Positions 26,501 to 41,500 of a DNA stretch of 64,000 nt are shown here, piece by piece. Under the pieces are notes generated by a model that was not told the DNA's origin, ran no database searches, and saw only the letters and a list, made by a program, of their open reading frames with translations. Numbering within the stretch: position 1 is the stretch's first letter; each line of letters opens with the position of its first letter. The position numbers and the translations under genes were made by a program. Source of the DNA: Pisaster brevispinus (lineage: Eukaryota > Echinodermata > Asteroidea > Forcipulatida > Asteriidae); contig JAMKCF010000012.1 of NCBI GenBank assembly GCA_023634235.1, forward strand, positions 17,989,884 to 18,053,883, read 5' to 3'.

Positions 26501-29500
26501 AAGTTTCTAATGGACATATTGTATTTCTTTATTGACTAGATTTTGGGGGGTTGAAGGGTGGCTTCCCCCCCCTTTTTGGGGGGGTAAATGCATTAAAGTT
26601 ATTACTTCAGTCTAAGCATGATCCATCATTCATGTTATCAAATCACTTTGGCTTTGAGATAATGGATGTGCTATTTAGAGAAAGATTTACCAACGTTATT
26701 TATTTCCAAGGAATCAAAACACATTTGTGGGTGTGCTGAGCATCACAGGGGATATCCAAGAGCATAAATTAGTCACCTCCCACCCAGTTCTTACAAAGTC
26801 TATTTGGTTGGCATCCCTTGGAGGCACAGAGTATTTGCCTTTGGGAGTGGAAACCCACCAGGTTGTAAATGTCATCTCCAGCAAGATTTTAAAACCATTT
26901 GAAATACTCATTTTGTGCAGGTATTCTCTTTTACTGTCGATTGAATTGCAGCCAAGCGTTAATTGCTGACTGCTGCTACGTCTTGACAGCCGAGAAATGC
27001 ATTTTAAACACTCGACATTTGGAGCACTTGTTGGCGGCCTGAACATTGGCTAGTTTAAAATGCCACCCGTATTACATATTACCGGGGCACTAACCGTGTG
27101 GCCACATCTCTCTGATAGGAAAAAAGTAAAATAAAAAAGGCAAGCAGAACGCATGGGGTCAGGGTCAGTTGAAGGGGGGGGGGGTTCCTGTTTCCACTTA
27201 GACACTACTACAGCTAAGTGCTTGCCCCCGCTTTTCCCCCAACGAAATGGCATTATCAGCTTTCAAGTGTTCGGTTTCATGTGAGTTCATCCGATTTGTA
27301 TGATGTAATGATGCCCTCTATAGTTCAAAATATTCCTTCATTAGAGTCCATCCTCTGAGAAAAGTTTTGAACAGCACCCTTTTTTAACCTGAAAATAATT
27401 AAAGTCTAAACAAATAAAAATAAAATAAAAAAATAAAAATATTCTCTCTGCTGAACTAAAAAATAGTATGAAGAAATTTGAGCTGTGGCTGCAGTGTCAT
27501 TCATGAGAAATCAATTTTTCAATTTTCCCCGATGCAAAAAAGGCATCATAATTACTCTTTTGTTGGATTCCAATTTCAGGCAGTCCCTAATAACTATGTG
27601 TTTGGTCTTTTACGGAGCAATATATAACGGGAATAGACCAGTCTTCTCCAAGAATTAAATTATAAATTCACAACCATGGCATTTATGACCTCGACAATAT
27701 TTTACAGCATGTATACAATGTAAATTAAAGTAAAAGGTTTTTATGTTGCTCTTTTTATGGGTTTATTTATGTATGTTCCACACACACACACACACACCCA
27801 CACACAAAAACATCCAAAAAGGTTGCACAATTTTGCAACCATGAGCTGTGCGATGTAAAATGCAGACATTGTCTGCATTTGCTCTTCAGAAAACTCATTA
27901 AATGAACTCTCAAAAGTACATGTAAACTATAATTAAGAAGGCTTTGAGATAATGAGTTAATTAACAACAAACTGTTGTCATCAGCATCGTAACAATTACA
28001 TGTGAATTAAACTCCATGTTTTCTTGTAATGCTGTACGGGGTATTAATTTCAGCGCGGACAACAACCTATGTGTTAATCACTGACCCCACTCATTTTACC
28101 TCTTCTCTTTTCTACTTTGATGAGAAGTGCTAGCTGGACTAATCAGTTGCTTCACACCTACGCATTAAGAGATGTATTACAAATCACACAAATCAACCGT
28201 AATTATGTTCCTTGTAGTTGGCGCTGGCTCAATGCTTGTATATTGAGCATGCATACACACACTTTGTGAAATTGTGTTTTGCTGTTTGTTTATGTTTCCT
28301 GTGTTGAAAGGGATGAGCTCCCAGAGCAGGATGTTTGAAAAACATGAGAGAATGTAATTTGTATTTCTTGGAAAGGAATCTGAAGACGTTGTTACTTTTG
28401 GTGGATTGTTTGGTATTTCCCACCACTATATGATCAATAGAACCCTTTGGCTCACTGGTGGCTTGAGATCTTTTAGAATAGCCGTCATGCAGTATGGAAG
28501 AAAGAGGTTGAAACAAATTAAAGTTAATCAATTTCATCTTAGGGCTAGATAGCACAGTTGGCGGAGCGCCGTCACATTAATCCTGGGGTCGCTGGCTCAA
28601 ATCCTGCTCCAGTCAATATTTCTTTGTTCAACGCCAGATTAATTAAAATGTATCCAGTCAGTTTCCCTCTTGGATTATTACCTGATATTTGAAATAGAAA
28701 AAGTTGCATCCCCTTAAGGTGATCCCTTTTTCCAGGTTGTATCAGAAGCTTGGGTGTGATCCCTGGTTAGGCTGTAGTTATAGGTTAAATGGCTTGTCAC
28801 TGGCTTGTCACTGGCTCTCCGGAACAAAGATACTGACACAATAGAGAGACTGCCATCATTAGGGCTAGATGGCTCAGTTGGTAGAGCGCTGGCACGTTCA
28901 TCCGGAGGTCGCGGGTTCAAATCCTGCTCTAAGTCAATTTTTCTTTGTCCAATCCAAAATCAATTTAATTTCAGTTAATCAGTTGAATTTCAGTCCATAA
29001 TTCTTGAACAGGAAGGATCCTGACCTCCCTCATCTGATTATTATGAAGTATTTTAATTTTTTTTATAAGATCTTATGTAAGATACTTGAAATGATTAATG
29101 ACTTATAAGTAATGAGTATAAATCAATTATGAAGATATGCAATAAATTTTAAGTTAAATTGGAAAGCAGTTTTCATGTAATTATGAATTCTCTGAAAATC
29201 TGATGAAATAATGTCTCAGGGCCAATTACTTCATGTGTTCCGTGTATTACCCCTACATTGTTAACTATAATAACACTTAGAGTTACCATAGAAACCATTG
29301 AATAATCTACAGTGTTTGTATATGTGGGATGCATTTACAAGACATAGTGGGATTCAGGTTGGCATGGTGTTATTGTTCCCTACATTTCCCCTCTATGGAC
29401 CCTGGTTTGAATCCCACCTTGGGAACCTCGCTTGTTGTGCATGTTTTCAGTCCCTAAAGTGTGTATGTGGGTGTACCCCATCAGGGGTTTTCCTCCCACA

Positions 29501-32500
29501 TCAAAAACTGCTCATTTCTGCTCATCTTTCCAAGTGTATCTTCAGGCCTTGGGTTCCAGTGCAAGAAGACTGTTCTTTCTTCATGACCATAAATCTATAA
29601 TGATGATAACTTATAATTTATTTTTCAACCTTCGGACGGGACGTAAAGTCGTACATTCTGTGTGTTGTGTAATGCACGTAAAAGAACTCAGTTACACGTT
29701 TCGCTATGAGAAGGGGTTTAATTGCCCCGGTGTTTCTGGCAGTGGCTGCTGAATGCGCAGTCAACTTTCCTCTCATACAAAACATGAATTTAAAAATAAA
29801 CCTTTCCACATCAGTCTCTGTACATCACTCCCGAGTTTGGATTAATTTTCAAATACCAAACAAAAGTTGTAGACATCTTTCATAAAAACCATCCAGAAAC
29901 TCTCTTTTCTCCCTCATCACATCTGGCTTTAAATAGTTTGATGTGTTCTCCAACCAACCCTAGTAGTGATCGCCTAGCTTCGGTCCCAAGACATGCCTTC
30001 ATCACTCAACAGCCTCCTACAATTTATCTTCATCTTCACACCTTGCTCCCTGGGTTTCAATCCTTTCAGTCCACAATTTAATATTTGCCAAGTCCCCCTG
30101 GTCTAGTAGCAACACTCAGAAGGATTTTGTTAAAGTCATTCTGCTCTTGAGGAGGATCTTGTTTGGATCATGGATCACACTTTGACGTTTTAACTGAAAT
30201 GACCCTCAATTGTAAAAAAATTCTGCTTTATGGGAAGAGAATATATAGTAAGAGAACAAGGGTTCAGGAGTCCCCTTGTTGTTCAGAAAACATGGATAGG
30301 AACTCACTGTCCACAGAATACTCTGTAAATCATCTTAAATGCTAATCCATTTTGTAATGCTAATTTTGATCGTTGGAATAGATTAAAAGGGATCGAGGAA
30401 ATCACTAATCAGCCGAATCGTCTTTTTTTCCTTCTTCCTTCTTTTCTCTAGAATTCGCTTGACTCATCACAGAGGCACAGAAGGCTTGGAAACAACAAAT
30501 GCATGGTGAGTGTGATTATCTGTAATAAGGAGATTAAGTGTCTCAGATTTCACTATTCCTCATCTCTAAGTCACTGCATGTTTGGGATTTTTCCTCCGTG
30601 GTTCAGAACATCTGTTGAAGCTTTGTACTAACTGCCAGCTCAATGTCCAGTGACCACTTTCATAAAGCAGCTTAAAAATGTATCCGCTAAATAAAAGTTA
30701 GTTGGTAACCAGGCACAAGCGACAATTATTACACAGTATTTGACTGGTAACCTGCTTCTGCTAGGCAAAGATTTCCTGTGCTTAGCAAACTTCTTTGCAT
30801 CTAGCCAGCTCAATGAAGTTTGCCTCATGGTCACATTATTGTATTTGCAACCATTTACTGCTTAAAGGTAATTGCGCAGAATTTGCTGTTTAAGCAATAA
30901 TAGTTCCTTGACAAAATGTTACTGAGGGTGTAATTTCAATCACTGTAAAGCCCTTTTCACACAACAGCAATTTAGCTGGGGTCCCTTGCTTAATTTTAGC
31001 AAGGTTGTGCAATTTTTCATGTAAAAGGAGAACACTGTTTGGACTTTTCCACGGCACCAAGTAAAACCTCAAACAATGCTAAATTTTGTAGCGAGGGACA
31101 TTGGTTATTTTTTCATCATGTGAACAGAGCTTTAGTACAGCCCTCTCTTAAATTAAGCATCATATCCTGAGATTGGACCCCCCTGCTTGAAAAAGTGGTT
31201 CACACTCTCAATTCGAACTTCTTGACATGTTCGTCTGTGGCCTTGGGAGAAAATCCAGACCAAAAGGACTGAAATCTAACCGGTCTTCTCATTATCATCA
31301 TTCAGCACAGGCGCATCTCACTGCCTGCTCACATCCCTCTAATTTGTTTTTTTCTCCTCTCCTCTTTGTTGGGTTACCATCCATGATCAGAAGATTTCCT
31401 AGAATCGTGATCTTTACTTTGACAGTTCTTGAATTGCTTTCTGAATCTTGAAGAATGTTGTTGAAACCTGTCTTAGAAAGTATAATCTTGCTTTTTTTTT
31501 TTTTTACAGAGCATGAAATTTGTAGACATGGGGAAAAAACCTGAGCTAGTATAAACTTGAATTTGCAGCTACAAATTTGTTTAGAATGGAATTGGGTAGG
31601 ATCATGCGCATGTTTATTACTTGGGGTTAAGGATCAATTAGTGATGTTTTTTGCCTGTTGTGGAAACAATAGTCAGTTTTTTACTTGTGTAATGGAATGC
31701 CTCAGGCTCAAATGAAAAAATTGAACAATCACGTCCCAGCAAAATCACAATCTTTCATAAAGAATACATGTATAACTGCCAGTTTAAATTTGGCTGATTT
31801 TCAACTGTTTGAACTAGGAATTTGTACGTTTCCTTTGGGCTTTGCGTTCTTACTAGAAATGAAGGTTAATTACACTGTGTTCATGTTGCCATGAGAGAGC
31901 AGAAAGAACAAGCCATAGATCACTCTCTCTCTCTCACCCAGGTTCCTTGTGTTTCACCCCCAGGAGATTAAGTTTGTATTGTTCTTACGACCCCCTGCCC
32001 TGTGTGTGAGGGATTTGTTCTTGACTGATGAATAATAGTCAGTCTTGTGGGGCGAGGAAGAAATAACTGAAGTTAGTCCCTCAATGAGGGGAAAATATGA
32101 TACGATGTCAGTTGTCACTTTACAAGTCTGAGAAAATACCATGTACCATTCATGATAAGCCAAAATGCATTCTACTCGCCTTTTCCCATCTGACCTTCAT
32201 TAACAATTGACTTTCTAACCCACTTCACAGTAGTAGTTTTTTTCTCAACCTATTTTCTTTTCTCCCGGGCCTAAGTTAGTGTTTGCGTTGTGAAGTCATA
32301 CTTACATGAAGTATGGGTCATGGTATTGGCTTATGATTTGCTAAAATGCAATCAAGTGAGTTTGTTAGGGAACGGATTTTAAGTCCATCAGAAAAGTGGG
32401 TCGAAGTACCCGAGTGGCTCGGTTGCCATCTATTTACAGTCTTTATGTCATTAAGTCAATGCCTTATCATCTGGCACTGAACATGCTGAATACTTTCTGG

Positions 32501-35500
32501 AATGGGCAAGGTCATTTTCATTTTGCAATGCTTCTATAAGAAAACAAGACCATGGATGTCAACAACTGTCAATGGGAATAATTTGAAGGGGCATCAAGGC
32601 CAAGAGCAGGGCAACTGATGCCATCTGTGGCCTCCCGAGTGGGATTCCAGGCTGGTAGAGAACTATTGTCCTACCAGTCCTAATAGCTTCTCTCATGGTG
32701 CAACCAAAGTCGGTGGAAGTTCAGTTGATGTGGTGAAGCCTGAGTTTGTCTGGGGGTCTGTGATTCTCCTTTAGTTAGGTCTGAGCTTTTGCCATCTTGT
32801 TGACATCAGGACTGCATGGAAGGGTTCTGAGTGGTGGATGCATCGGCAGAGATGAGGAACATGTTCAATTTCATGTAGTGTTAAGCATCAATGACAGTGA
32901 TGGGTGTGTCTTCAACTTAGCTTGGGTACGGCTATTGACACTGACCTCTGACACCAGACCCCATCAATGGGTATCATCACCTGATGTTTCACAATGTACA
33001 GGGTGAAATTACTATGGTATCATATATGAACGCTCTGCACACATTTCAAGCATGCATTTTTTGTAAATTGACTCTCAAAATGGGAACAGGGTAGCTTTCT
33101 GACGCCATAGCAATTATTGACTGAATTTCAATACATTTCTAAGTAATAAAAGATTGGGCCATGAGATGTGACAAGTTACAATATACCCAGCAAATTCGAG
33201 AAATAACAGGAATACATCGTAGTACACTTAGCATCTGTTCAATTATAATTTTAAACTAAGGGAGTCAATGGACCTTACAGTATTGAATTAATGATTTCTA
33301 TTTTTAAGTAATTTTCTGTGACCTTCTTTTTCATATTTTCGATACGCTTCTTGGTAATTGGATTACTTTTTGAATGCGAGAACTGTATGTGTTTTTATTT
33401 TTTTTTATTAATTAAATTTTTATTTTATTTAATAGAACAGTATGTAAATAAATTTTAAGTTTTTTGCACTCTGGATTGTAGTCAACTTAATATTCTAAAA
33501 GACTTTTTTTTATTTGATCTTCAAAGTGCTTTACTTGGCCTACAAATTGTCCTTAAATTGTTCACATGGCAACAGTTCGGTTCAATTTAAACCTCTCCAT
33601 GGTTAATAAGTGGAATACAAGGTTTGCTGTTTCACTATAGAATTCTTTTACGATCCAATGATAAATAATGCTAGACCAAGCTCATGATTTAAAAGCGGTT
33701 CTTAGTGATGTTATCCCAGGAGTCCATGCTCAAGATGTTTGCAGTTTTACCTTTCCTCCGGGGACCCAGTATCCTCCATTAAATATTCAAAGATCTATTC
33801 TAGAACCTCATAATAATCTCCGTCTTTATTCTCCATTTCTTACTTGCGCCTCTTGGCAAATAATTCAATTGGTTTTTGTCCACTGTGGGCATACTGCCAA
33901 GTAACGTGATTTATTGCAGTTTCTGCAATTTCAGGAGCCCTTATTTTTACAAGTTCTGCTTTTAGAACAATGGCAAGAGCCAGAGGTCTAAGTCCACTCG
34001 TACATGATAACCATCTTCCCTCTTTTATTCTTGAAAAATGAAAAATGTAAATAAACAAGTGAAACTTTAAAGACAAAATTCTTTGATTATCTGCTCCTGT
34101 CAAGAGAAAGTTGTTCGTCCATAAACTCTCATTTTGTATTTATATTTGTGATTTGTTGTTCTTCTCTGGAAGGGCCGGTATTTGTCAGACCATGCTATAT
34201 TGTACAGTTTCATTATTATGATGCTGTTAAAAAATTAACTATGTGGTTTGTTACTTGATATTTGAAACCAAAATGTTGCATCCTCTTCAGGTGATCACTT
34301 TCCTGCCGCTTCCCAGGTTGTATCATAAACTTGGGTATTATCCCTCGTTATATGGAAGTTATAGGTTGTACAGCTTCTGACTGGAAACCCCAGAAGAAGA
34401 TAGAGAGACTGCCAACATGAGGGCTTGATGGCTCAGCTGGTAGAGCACTGAGGGTTTAATCCGGTGGTCACACATTCAAATCTTACTCTTATCAATTAGT
34501 CTTTGTTCAATCCAAATTTAATTAAAATTTACCCATACAGTTTCCCTTATGGTTTATTACTTGACATAAAAAATAAAACATGACACATTATCTTTAGTGG
34601 GTTATGTACCTGATGTTAATAGAAACTGAACCAGTACTTTGAGCAAATTTGACCTCGCTTAGCTTTGGGTCAGATTGTGAAATCTAACACTTTCACTTTT
34701 CAGCGGTAGAACAACACCCAAGCTTGCTGTCTTCCCAGTTGTCATTATATTGTGTTATTGCCTTCAACATCACCAAGATCTCATTGATTTTTTAGTGGTT
34801 TTTGTTTTTGGTTGTTTGCAAGGGTGCTTTATTAACAATAGCTTGATTAATATTTAGTCAATAATAGTGCAGTTTTGAGCTCAGGGGCCGATTTTACACC
34901 AAATATGCTAAGCAAAGGCGAGTCTTGCTGAGCAGAAATGAAAATGAAATCATGAAGATTTGGATCTTAATCAATTAAACCAACTAATAACATTTCTTTT
35001 TTTTGTTTGACAATTTTGAAATGTGTATGTAGTTGCAAATCTTCGATCATACTTTTATACATATACATTTTTTAAAACTGATACTAGCTTCTGGCATGTC
35101 ACAGTGTGTTGACAAATGAGCATTTAAAAGTTCAGATATAGATTGGTTTTTGTCAACAAAATGCTGATTTATAGGTCAAACTATCAAAAAAAAGTGTCTG
35201 CTTGTTGGGAAAACGGCATTTCACAGTATTTTCATCAAGAATCTCAAAACCATCAGGGTTAGCGAGGTGACAGTGGGTACCAGCTGCATCACTGGTCAGA
35301 GCATTCACAAACAGACACCAGGGAAATTTGAATCTCCAAAAGTTGTGTTATGGTGATAAAAATGTGTCTGCTTTTTCATTTGTCAGGCAAGACCTTAATT
35401 TTATGTTCCATCTATTTTGGGGACGCTTATTTTCATGTTATGTCCTACTTAATGTGTTTCCTGCAGACACATTGTCTGATGAAAATGAATGAATGAAATG

Positions 35501-38500
35501 AAATGAAAATGCATGACAATTTTTGCCTGAATGAAAATGCAGCTGTGTGATGATTTACTTTGTATGTGGAGAATGAACATGGGAGAGCATTGTTATTTCA
35601 GTCTCCCAGCCTCCAACAATGTATTTCCAGAGCCAAAGGAAGGGAATTATTAAGAAAAAGATATTGTTGTTTTATATTTTTATGCTGCGAATCTAAGATA
35701 GTATGTCCTCAGAGAAAGTTGAGATTTTAAAACTTAAGCAGGAACAGTGATATCCATAGCCAAAGCCAAAGATGAAGCTTCGGTGTGAGACATAGCCAAA
35801 CAAAATCCAACCAGAGTGTACTAAATATAGCCTTTAAAGGGGTTTGTTGGCAGAAAGTCTTGGAGCACTACACCTGGCTTGATTCTGATTGCTAATTTTA
35901 CTCCTAGTGGACGTCCCTCTCACACTCCCTAACCCACAAATTGATCACCGAGCTACTCAAGCCTGCAAATGTCACCAGTCAAAATCTATAGCAGGTACTT
36001 AATGTCCTTTCACCCGATTGATCTGGGTTCAAATCCCACCCTGGCTGCATTACCAAATCCATGGCTGATAGGTTCCGAGAATTCTTGAAGGTCAAATGTG
36101 AATAAATTTGTCAGATGCATCTTCATTTTTTGTAGTTATTCAACGTGTGGAATTGATTATTTTTTAGTGTGTTTCAGCTAGACTCTCAAGCTATTGCTTA
36201 ACCTCCCTTTCGCCTGATTGATCTAGGTCCAAATCCCACCTTTGTCAAATCCAGGGTTTAAAATCTCAAAAGGTCAACCATCCTCAAGATCCCCCCAGTT
36301 TTAGTCAGTGGTTATCCAACATGTGGATGTAATTTTTGTGAGAGTTCCTTCCAGATGATATAAGGTAGTTTTCTTGCAAAGCTGTTCTCATGGGTGAGCC
36401 TTTCTCGCCTCTGATTTGTAAGCCTTGGGCTGCATCTTCAGAGTAATCAAGTACAGTACGTCAGGTGCTTTCTGTGAACCTGTGGTTTCCTATCTAATTA
36501 TAAGCCATGATGCGGTGACTGCTGTAGCCCAAAGATCTGATATCACTCCTCGAGTCTCAAGAAAGTTTCTTATATCACCCCGTTCTTACTCTGTATTTTC
36601 CATGGAGATGCAACTTTGACCTTTCGGTTAATTTCTCATGTGAGTATGCATGATCCAGATCTAGGTGAAGCAGTTACCTGCCACGTGATAAATTTGAGGC
36701 AGTTCACCTACACCTCAATGTCCAAAGTTCCTCTTCTGTGGGGAAAAAAACCTTTCAAAAATGACTAGATTTTACAGCAGCTCTTGTAAAGTACCATCAA
36801 AATGCTGCTTTCACATTTCAGTCCAGTTTTATTTGGCATTTCGCTGTGCAATTTGTCCCTCTTTCATTTCTGGTCCTTTTTTTTTTGCTGCTCCACCAAA
36901 CTTCCTTGAAAATGACAGGCAAGATAAATTACTCACTGGTTTATGAATCCTGCATGCCAGAGGTTCTTTAGGTAGTAGATTGCATTACGGGCAAGTTGTA
37001 AACAGATCCTATTCGGATTACTGGGTTCCCTCGTCACAGGTCAAATTTTCCGAACAGAATCCATCATTCATACTCTTGAATGATTTCTCTACATATATAT
37101 GATTGTATGTCTTTCCCATAATGGAAAAGTAAAAAAAACCCAAAACATTGAGACATAGAAATTCTATACAGGGACCTGCATTTGCCAACTAGGTTAATTG
37201 AATTGAAATAATACACCTTGCAACACCAAACATTGTTTATCCGAATGTTACTCCAGACGATTTTTCCCTTGTTCTGTGATGAAAGTGAAAACAACTAAAT
37301 TTCTGACAATAATAACATTAAAACCTAAATCAAATTGTAGCCATTGACGTTCAGTTCTCAAGCCAACGAGTCTCAGAGGGGCCAGAATATGAGGCTTCCT
37401 TCATCCTCGGATCTTTAACATCCAATCAGCTTAAAGCAATAATATCTTCAAGAATGATTGAAGGTTTGCATGGTGGATAATTTCCTCCTAAGCAATGTCA
37501 TTTAAAAAAAGCCTTTAAAGTTACAGTCATAGATTGATTTTGTCAAATTACAGGCCAAATTAGATATAAAGATTCACATGTGAAAGTTTCAGTTGAATAC
37601 AGTGTCTACTTGATGAGAAAATAGCAAAAAAACTGTCATGGTATTTTTACAAGAATATCAAATCGTTTAGTGAGTTGACAGCGATCTCTGGCCACAGCAT
37701 TCCCGAACAAACACCCTCCCTCAGAAAACTGAGAAATGATTCATTCCTGAATCAGTTCTCAGATTCAAATGTTCTGGGGTGAAACATTTGCCAAACCATA
37801 TTACTTCAAAGGAAATCCTTTCTCTAATTAGTTTATACTATCAACAGCTGCAGCGCCTAAATAACAATAACAGGTGAATGAGTAACTTAAAGTGGAAACA
37901 CTCAGTTTGAAATCTATTTCCACTTCCACTTTAAGATACTTACCAAGTAAGTTTTTATGATGTTAATTTTGCATCGGGGATAAAGAATATTAATTTTTGG
38001 TTTCACCCTTACACCGATGTGTGTCTTTATACCCGATGCTAAATTAACATCTATTAAATCGTTGCGGAACCCGCTGCTAAAATATAGGATTCGAACTGCC
38101 TCTAGCTACCGGGCAATCTCGGTGGTCTAGTTGGTAAGACACTGCTCTAGATTGCAAAGGTCGTGGGTTCGAATCCCACCCGAGTAATATGCCTGTGATT
38201 TTTTTCACAGAACTCGGGAAAGTACTGAGTATACAGTGCTAACACACATTGGTGTAAGGGTAAAACCAAAAATTAATAAGTTTTTATGGTCATTAATTTT
38301 TGGAGTATCAGTGACCCTACCTTTAAGGTATTTCTTACATGCTACATGTAGGGCCTACTGATACAGAACCCTTTTTTAAGACTCTGTAATCCCCGTCCTC
38401 TTCTAAGGGCAAGTACCTCGTTCATAAATAATCTAGACAAGTTTATTTCATTGTGACATGTACTAACACTTTCAAGTCAGATTTGTTACTATTTACTGAC

Positions 38501-41500
38501 AGTTTGATGCGAGCTGTTGTTTATGAAGGCCATCCAGAGGGTCAGTCATGCTTTCATATCAACTCGTCATTTATTCACATTGATTCACAAAGTGGAAATA
38601 GATTTCAAACTGAGTGTTTCCACTTAAAGTTACCCATTCACTTGTTATTGTTATTTAGCAAAACTGTCATTTAATTAGAACATTCCCCAGCGTCCACCAC
38701 ATAAAACAACCTAACGAACAACAAAGCATGAGGAAGAAATTTAAATGGAAATGTATTTCCAATTGACAGTCGTACCTACTTTTCATGTATTTGGTCATAA
38801 TTTTCAGCTGGAGTGCATTAGGAGTGTACTTGATGCCACTCTGCCATAACTCATACATGAGAATGTGATTCCCGTAACAGCTGCCTTTTTAATCTCTTTC
38901 CATTGCCTTCAAACATGATCCAGAGAATGAGAGATATGCCACACAAAGCCGACAGCGACATATTTTTCTCATATTCCCCAGCTTTGGCTTTGGTTAGCAT
39001 TTCCCTTTTCTCTCCTGTCTTGTCAGATAATATACAAGTTGACAGCGTGTGAAAGCCCTGCTCTGGCTTACCGTTACATCAATCTGGGACTTGTGGCAAT
39101 TACACGTATGATTATGGGGCTGTCTTCTATGATACATAAAGTCTGTTACTTCATTCCGCTGGCATTGCTTGGCTTTTCCTACGTTTGCTATGATTATTAT
39201 TTTTTTATCAGTTGATTGCATTTCCAGCATTTAATCCTTTTAAGTGCAGTGGAACTGTTTGCATGCATGGCTACAAGCTTCGCTTAGGATTACTGTAATT
39301 TCACGATCACTTTCTTGCCTGCCTGATCATTTTCGAGACTGGTCTTTTCACACAGTGGCTGTTCCTGTGTGGAGTGTTGGGCGGTACTTAATCCTAATGT
39401 AGAAAACACAGTTTCAGGGAAGCGGAATGTGTATCTAGTCTCTGTGAGATCTTCCCCTGTGCAATTTGGGCAACTCAACCCCCATAGGGTTAATTCATTA
39501 GAGAGGGTTATTGTGCCAGGCTGCATTATCGATCAAGTACGGTTGCGACGTAACACAAAGCACAATAGGGGCTGTCTGCGTTGGTTTATCATCTATTTAA
39601 ATGAAAGAACTGCATCTTTGTGCTTGACCTACAAACCTTCCCGGCCTCCCTGCCTCCCTTCCTTCATAGACCCTCTTTCGCCAATTTGTCCATACATCTC
39701 CTCCTTACATTACAATCGTGCTCCACTGAAAGAAATCCATCTCAACTTTCACCATATGCTTTTGTATCACCATCTATTCTCTCTACTAGCATTTTTATCG
39801 TCAGACAATTCTTCCAGTAAATTTCTTGCTGATGATTATTTTGAATGCTGGAATGTATTGTAATGCTTCATTGTCAGCACTCAGTAGGGAGTAATTACGC
39901 CGGTGTTTGCTCTAGGCGACTATTAAATTAGTTAGTAACATTTTTTATTTAACAAAAGATCTCAGCCATTAAGAAAGACTCTGCCTTGTTCGAAACATGG
40001 GGCCATTAACAATGTTTGCATTTTTTTCACAAAGAATTTGTCCGATGGTTTAAAAAGTATTTACCTGTCTGTCACTGGTCGCTGTTTTTATTTATTTATT
40101 TTTTTTTACAATGGATGCCTGGTATAATGATGTCACAGGTCCAAACAGAGCCTTACCAAGGTCAAAAAAAGGCATTAGTTGGCAATTACATTTCAGCCTT
40201 ATTGGCAGTGCTTAATCTTGGCTATGCCATCTGCAGGAGCTCTTAACCATTTTTGTTCCTTTCCAACTTCTATACATTTTTTCCACTTTCAAGTATCCCC
40301 AAATAATTTTGTTGTTAAACTTTACTGTTCCACACTATGATGTTCGATTAAATTGGTTTCATTTTAATTTGAATCTGGTGGTATACATTTACATATGTAT
40401 GAAAAGCTATTGGGAATTTGAGCTTGAACTTTAATAAATACAGGTAGACATTGTACACACGTTTCATTTCAACACGTGTCTGTAAAATCACTTGTATGTC
40501 ATTGTCTTTATACGTTTTGGAATATTTTGTCTGTTTCTCAAAAGGCATGTGATTTCTTAGGTGTTTTTTCCCGGATCTCAGGATTTTCCTCAAATCTCCC
40601 AGAGCCTTCAAATTGTCCTGAAAGGAGTACAGCAGTCAATGAAGGGAGTAAGACATAGTCCACATTGTGTCCAGACATAAACATGTAGTTTTTTCCTCAT
40701 TTCTGATGATGCACAGAGTCTGTAAACCCGAATTGAAACATCTGAGAGGATCTGGGTCTAGAATAAGGGGGAACCCTTGCTGTTCTCATCATTTGCATTT
40801 CTCAAGTGTATGATTTGTCAGGATTTTTCCTGCACCTTTAGATTTTCTTGAAAGAGATTAAATTGTCATCACAGAGGTGGAAGACTGGGTCCTTGTTACC
40901 ACCAGACCTTCAGATAGTTTTAAAAATTCATTTAGATGTTAACTTCTAAAATGTAACATCCCGCAGTTCTATGAGATTAACTTCACACCAAGATTGAACT
41001 TCATTTTCGTACAATCTCACCCCTGATTTCTACTTCACAAACCAATGTTTTGAAACCCCAGCTATCCCATGAGCAAGTAAGGGTGACTTCATCCAGAATG
41101 AGCCCATCTCATCTTCCCAACAAACTCTAGTAACAGTACGGGTACATTATACGTCTTCGGCACTCGTCATCTTCTAGGCTGGAATTTCAAAGCCCCATCT
41201 TCCCCGCGAAATCAATACGCATTAAGAAATTTGCTTGAGCGGTGTATGCACAAGTCCCCAACCTCTCTAACTAGAATGTGCTCCTCATTCATATAACGTT
41301 TCACGTTATTAGACGGAATAGCCACTGAAACTATAAACCAAGGCGAGGTATATATTGATGAGTATAATGTAATAAGTCATCGCCTTTGTCAGCGAATGCG
41401 TCTATATTGGATTAAAGCACAAGCAACTAGGACAAGTTATGTATGTAGACATCAAGATTCAGTTCATGGGGCTACATTGACCTATACCTGCAGGAGATTT

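Larger units (their letters stand above)
8576..30451 (+). other. Long intron of the unidentified gene (about 21.9 kb)
   Basis: The interval lies between two in-phase candidate exons. It is filled with MITEs, dispersed repeats, a minisatellite, homopolymer G/C runs (for example 21677-21691) and AT-rich unique sequence. Two weak minus-strand coding-like fragments are listed separately. I saw no further + strand exon with both good splice sites and protein-like content, but short exons could be missed. Confidence 0.45.
37857..38659. mobile_element. 0.8 kb inverted-repeat element carrying a SINE and nested hairpin
   Basis: Terminal inverted repeats of about 68-70 bp (37857-37924 and 38589-38659) share ctaaataacaataacagg and aaacactcagtttgaaatct with few mismatches. 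Inside are a hairpin (37959-38052), a tRNA-like head (38116-38187), and a second inverted pair: ggtttcacccttacaccgat near 38005 and attggtgtaagggtaaaacc near 38251. There is no transposase frame, so it is non-autonomous. Confidence 0.75.

Noticed and set aside
28862..28933. Functional tRNA gene
   Set aside because: The acceptor ends do not pair and the same head is repeated with a shared body, so it is a SINE head.
33840..34103. 87-codon minus-strand frame ending ELFAKRRK
   Set aside because: It looks faintly protein-like but has no clear splice sites, family motif or neighbouring coding piece.
38116..38187. Functional tRNA gene
   Set aside because: The A and B boxes are present, but the anticodon stem does not pair and a SINE tail follows.
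39369..39863. Longest open frame in the window (164 codons, + strand)
   Set aside because: No recognisable motif, low-complexity residue use, and no plausible splice sites or promoter. A frame of this length can arise by chance in 64 kb.
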